In this document: positions 62,889-64,000 of the stretch, piece by piece | Position numbering within the stretch: the first letter of the stretch is position 1 | How the letters are laid out: the number at the start of each line of letters is the position of its first letter | Source of the DNA: Pseudomonas sp. WN033 | GTDB taxonomy: Bacteria > Pseudomonadota > Gammaproteobacteria > Pseudomonadales > Pseudomonadaceae | Length of the DNA stretch: 64,000 nucleotides | Direction: 5' to 3' | Assembly: GCA_002287035.1 (NCBI GenBank) | Contig: NSKG01000003.1 | Coordinates: forward strand, 62,001 to 126,000 | Program-made: the position numbers and the translations under genes | Notes under the pieces: model-generated | Told to the model about the DNA's origin: nothing | The model's input: the letters and a program-made list of their open reading frames with translations, nothing else | Databases searched by the model: none

Positions 62889-64000
62889 ATGAAATTGTGG
62901 CGTATGGGTGGTAAACCAGTTGAACAACCCCAGCCAGAAACGGCGGCTGGAGCCCTGGCACCTGGCGAGGAGGCTCTGTATTTGCGTCTTGATGCACAGG
63001 CTCGGGTGCTTGAGCTGAGCCCGGCCCTGCAGCGCCAGTTACCCGTATTGCCTGAACTTTCCCTGCTCAGTGCCTATCTGGCCCAGCCGGTGGTCTGGCT
63101 CAGGGAGGTGCCGGCGCGCTGGCCGACCCAGGTACCAGCCCTGCTATTCAAAGGTCTGGCCGGCTGCCGGTTGTCGATGCCGGGCTGGTTGTGCCAGGAG
63201 GGTGAGCATTGGCTGTTATGCCTGTTCGATACGAGCGAGCAGCATCAGCGACTGGAGGATGCCGAGCGCCGGCAACAGCTGTTCTCCCAGACCTGGCAGT
63301 ACGCCGAGCGTCTGGCCGATAGCCGCGACCCGGAGGTGGCACGCCTGTTGGCGGAGTGGCTGGATGAGCTGCTGGTGCGTTTGCAAGTGCCCTGGTTGGC
63401 GGTCGCTTTGCCACAGGGTGGCCGTTGGCAGGTGTATCAGCACGCGCGGATGCCCGGCATCGCTGGGCCGCCTTGGAATGAACGTGAACTGCAAAAGTTG
63501 CTGGGCGACTCGGTTACCGAAGCAGGACTCTGGCGGGTGCCCTATCGCGAACAAGGGCAGGTAGTGGCCTGGTTACTGGCTGATGGTTCTGGCCCGGCCC
63601 GGCGCCTGAGCTTCATGCGCGATGAGCACTGGAGCCAGTTGTTCGCCTTGTTGGCGGCTCCGTTGTTGCATGGGGTCCGTGCCCACGAACGAGCAGTGCA
63701 AGGGGAACGCAGTGCCGTGCTGCAACAAATGCTGGGGAGCGGCTGGTGGGAGGTCAGTGCTCAGCAGCGTGTCAGCCTGGCGCCGCATTTGCTTGCGCAG
63801 CTTGGGCTGACTCCTGAAGAGGATGGTGCGCTCAGTCTGGAGACCTGGCTGGCCGGGGTCGACCCGGCCGACCGCAGCGAATTTCGCCTGCGGCTGGATG
63901 ATGCTCTGGTGCATGGCCGTGGGTTTTGCCAGTCCTTGCGCCTGGGGGCGGCCGGGCAGTCGCGTTGGTATCGCATCCAGGTTGAGGCGCTGGGAGCAGG
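62889..64000 (+). CDS. pprA: PprA-like sensor histidine kinase, N-terminal part, cut by window edge
   Basis: An open frame of 371 codons starts MKLWRMGGKPVEQPQP and runs through the right edge without a stop. No membrane segment is visible. A GAF-like or PAS-like region occupies the middle (LSMPGWLCQEGEHWLLCLFD, then LLVRLQVPWLAVALPQG), and a PAS fold lies near the end (SGWWEVSAQQRVSLAPHLLAQLGL). The kinase domain would be beyond the window. Identification as PprA rests on location beside fppA and in the same locus as pprB, plus domain style, so it is probable but not proven. Confidence 0.78.
   Translation, partial: MKLWRMGGKPVEQPQPETAAGALAPGEEALYLRLDAQARVLELSPALQRQLPVLPELSLLSAYLAQPVVWLREVPARWPTQVPALLFKGLAGCRLSMPGWLCQEGEHWLLCLFDTSEQHQRLEDAERRQQLFSQTWQYAERLADSRDPEVARLLAEWLDELLVRLQVPWLAVALPQGGRWQVYQHARMPGIAGPPWNERELQKLLGDSVTEAGLWRVPYREQGQVVAWLLADGSGPARRLSFMRDEHWSQLFALLAAPLLHGVRAHERAVQGERSAVLQQMLGSGWWEVSAQQRVSLAPHLLAQLGLTPEEDGALSLETWLAGVDPADRSEFRLRLDDALVHGRGFCQSLRLGAAGQSRWYRIQVEALGA

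Overview
The window looks like chromosomal DNA of a Pseudomonas sensu lato species of moderate GC content. The marine or brine Halopseudomonas group is a plausible guess, but I cannot confirm the species from sequence alone. The evidence is gene content and order: yheS/TIGR02444/algP/algQ/dsbB, secB-grxC-yibN next to gpmI-envC-ctpA-yibQ, hisBHAF, asmA-mutY-yggX with a tRNA-Phe, and a P. aeruginosa-type flp-tad-rcp locus bounded by pprB, fppA and pprA. Most genes are ordinary and intact. I saw no insertion sequences, prophage genes, rRNA or CRISPR arrays.

0-23 kb is housekeeping sequence. It holds a truncated yaiI-like gene, the ABC-F ATPase yheS, the alginate-regulator pair algQ/algP (AlgP without its usual long Lys-Pro-Ala tail), dsbB, secB, grxC and a membrane rhodanese. 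Next come the gpmI-envC-ctpA-yibQ operon (glycolysis and cell-envelope division/proteolysis) and the histidine genes hisB-hisH-hisA-hisF, with a palindromic repeat between hisA and hisF. An LhgO-like flavoprotein, AsmA, MutY and YggX follow, then tRNA-Phe, a four-gene polar amino-acid ABC transporter and a methyltransferase.

23-32.7 kb holds an AT-rich gap with three DnaA-box-like sequences, tRNA-Thr, the U32 protein RlhA, and a lipoprotein carboxylesterase divergent from a Crp/Fnr regulator. It also holds hisN and a membrane GGDEF-EAL protein translationally coupled to a PhnD-like periplasmic binding protein.

32.7-43.6 kb is a complete haem-acquisition cluster: Fur-box candidate, ECF sigma (HasI), FecR-type anti-sigma (HasS), TonB receptor with signalling domain (HasR), haemophore (HasA), type I secretion system (HasDEF) and a PigA/HemO haem oxygenase. 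Base usage shifts toward C-ending codons from mid-hasR through hasF, which suggests that part was acquired or replaced.

43.6-46.2 kb has DUF454, a YSC84-like lipid-binding protein, a double-hotdog thioesterase and an EamA transporter.

46.2-64 kb is a Tad (type IVb) pilus locus. It contains the regulator PprB, the minor pseudopilin operon tadE-tadG-tadE-like, the Flp pilin, rcpC-rcpA-tadZABCD, a DUF3613 protein, the prepilin peptidase FppA and the start of the sensor kinase PprA. Set inside it, between tadE and flp, is a two-gene module: a repeat-built Gly/Leu-rich lipoprotein and a TpsB/FhaC-family outer-membrane transporter, each with a structured leader. No classical TpsA adhesin is present. 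This is the best candidate in the window for an undescribed system: a repeat-lipoprotein two-partner secretion pair co-located with, and perhaps co-regulated with, Tad pili.
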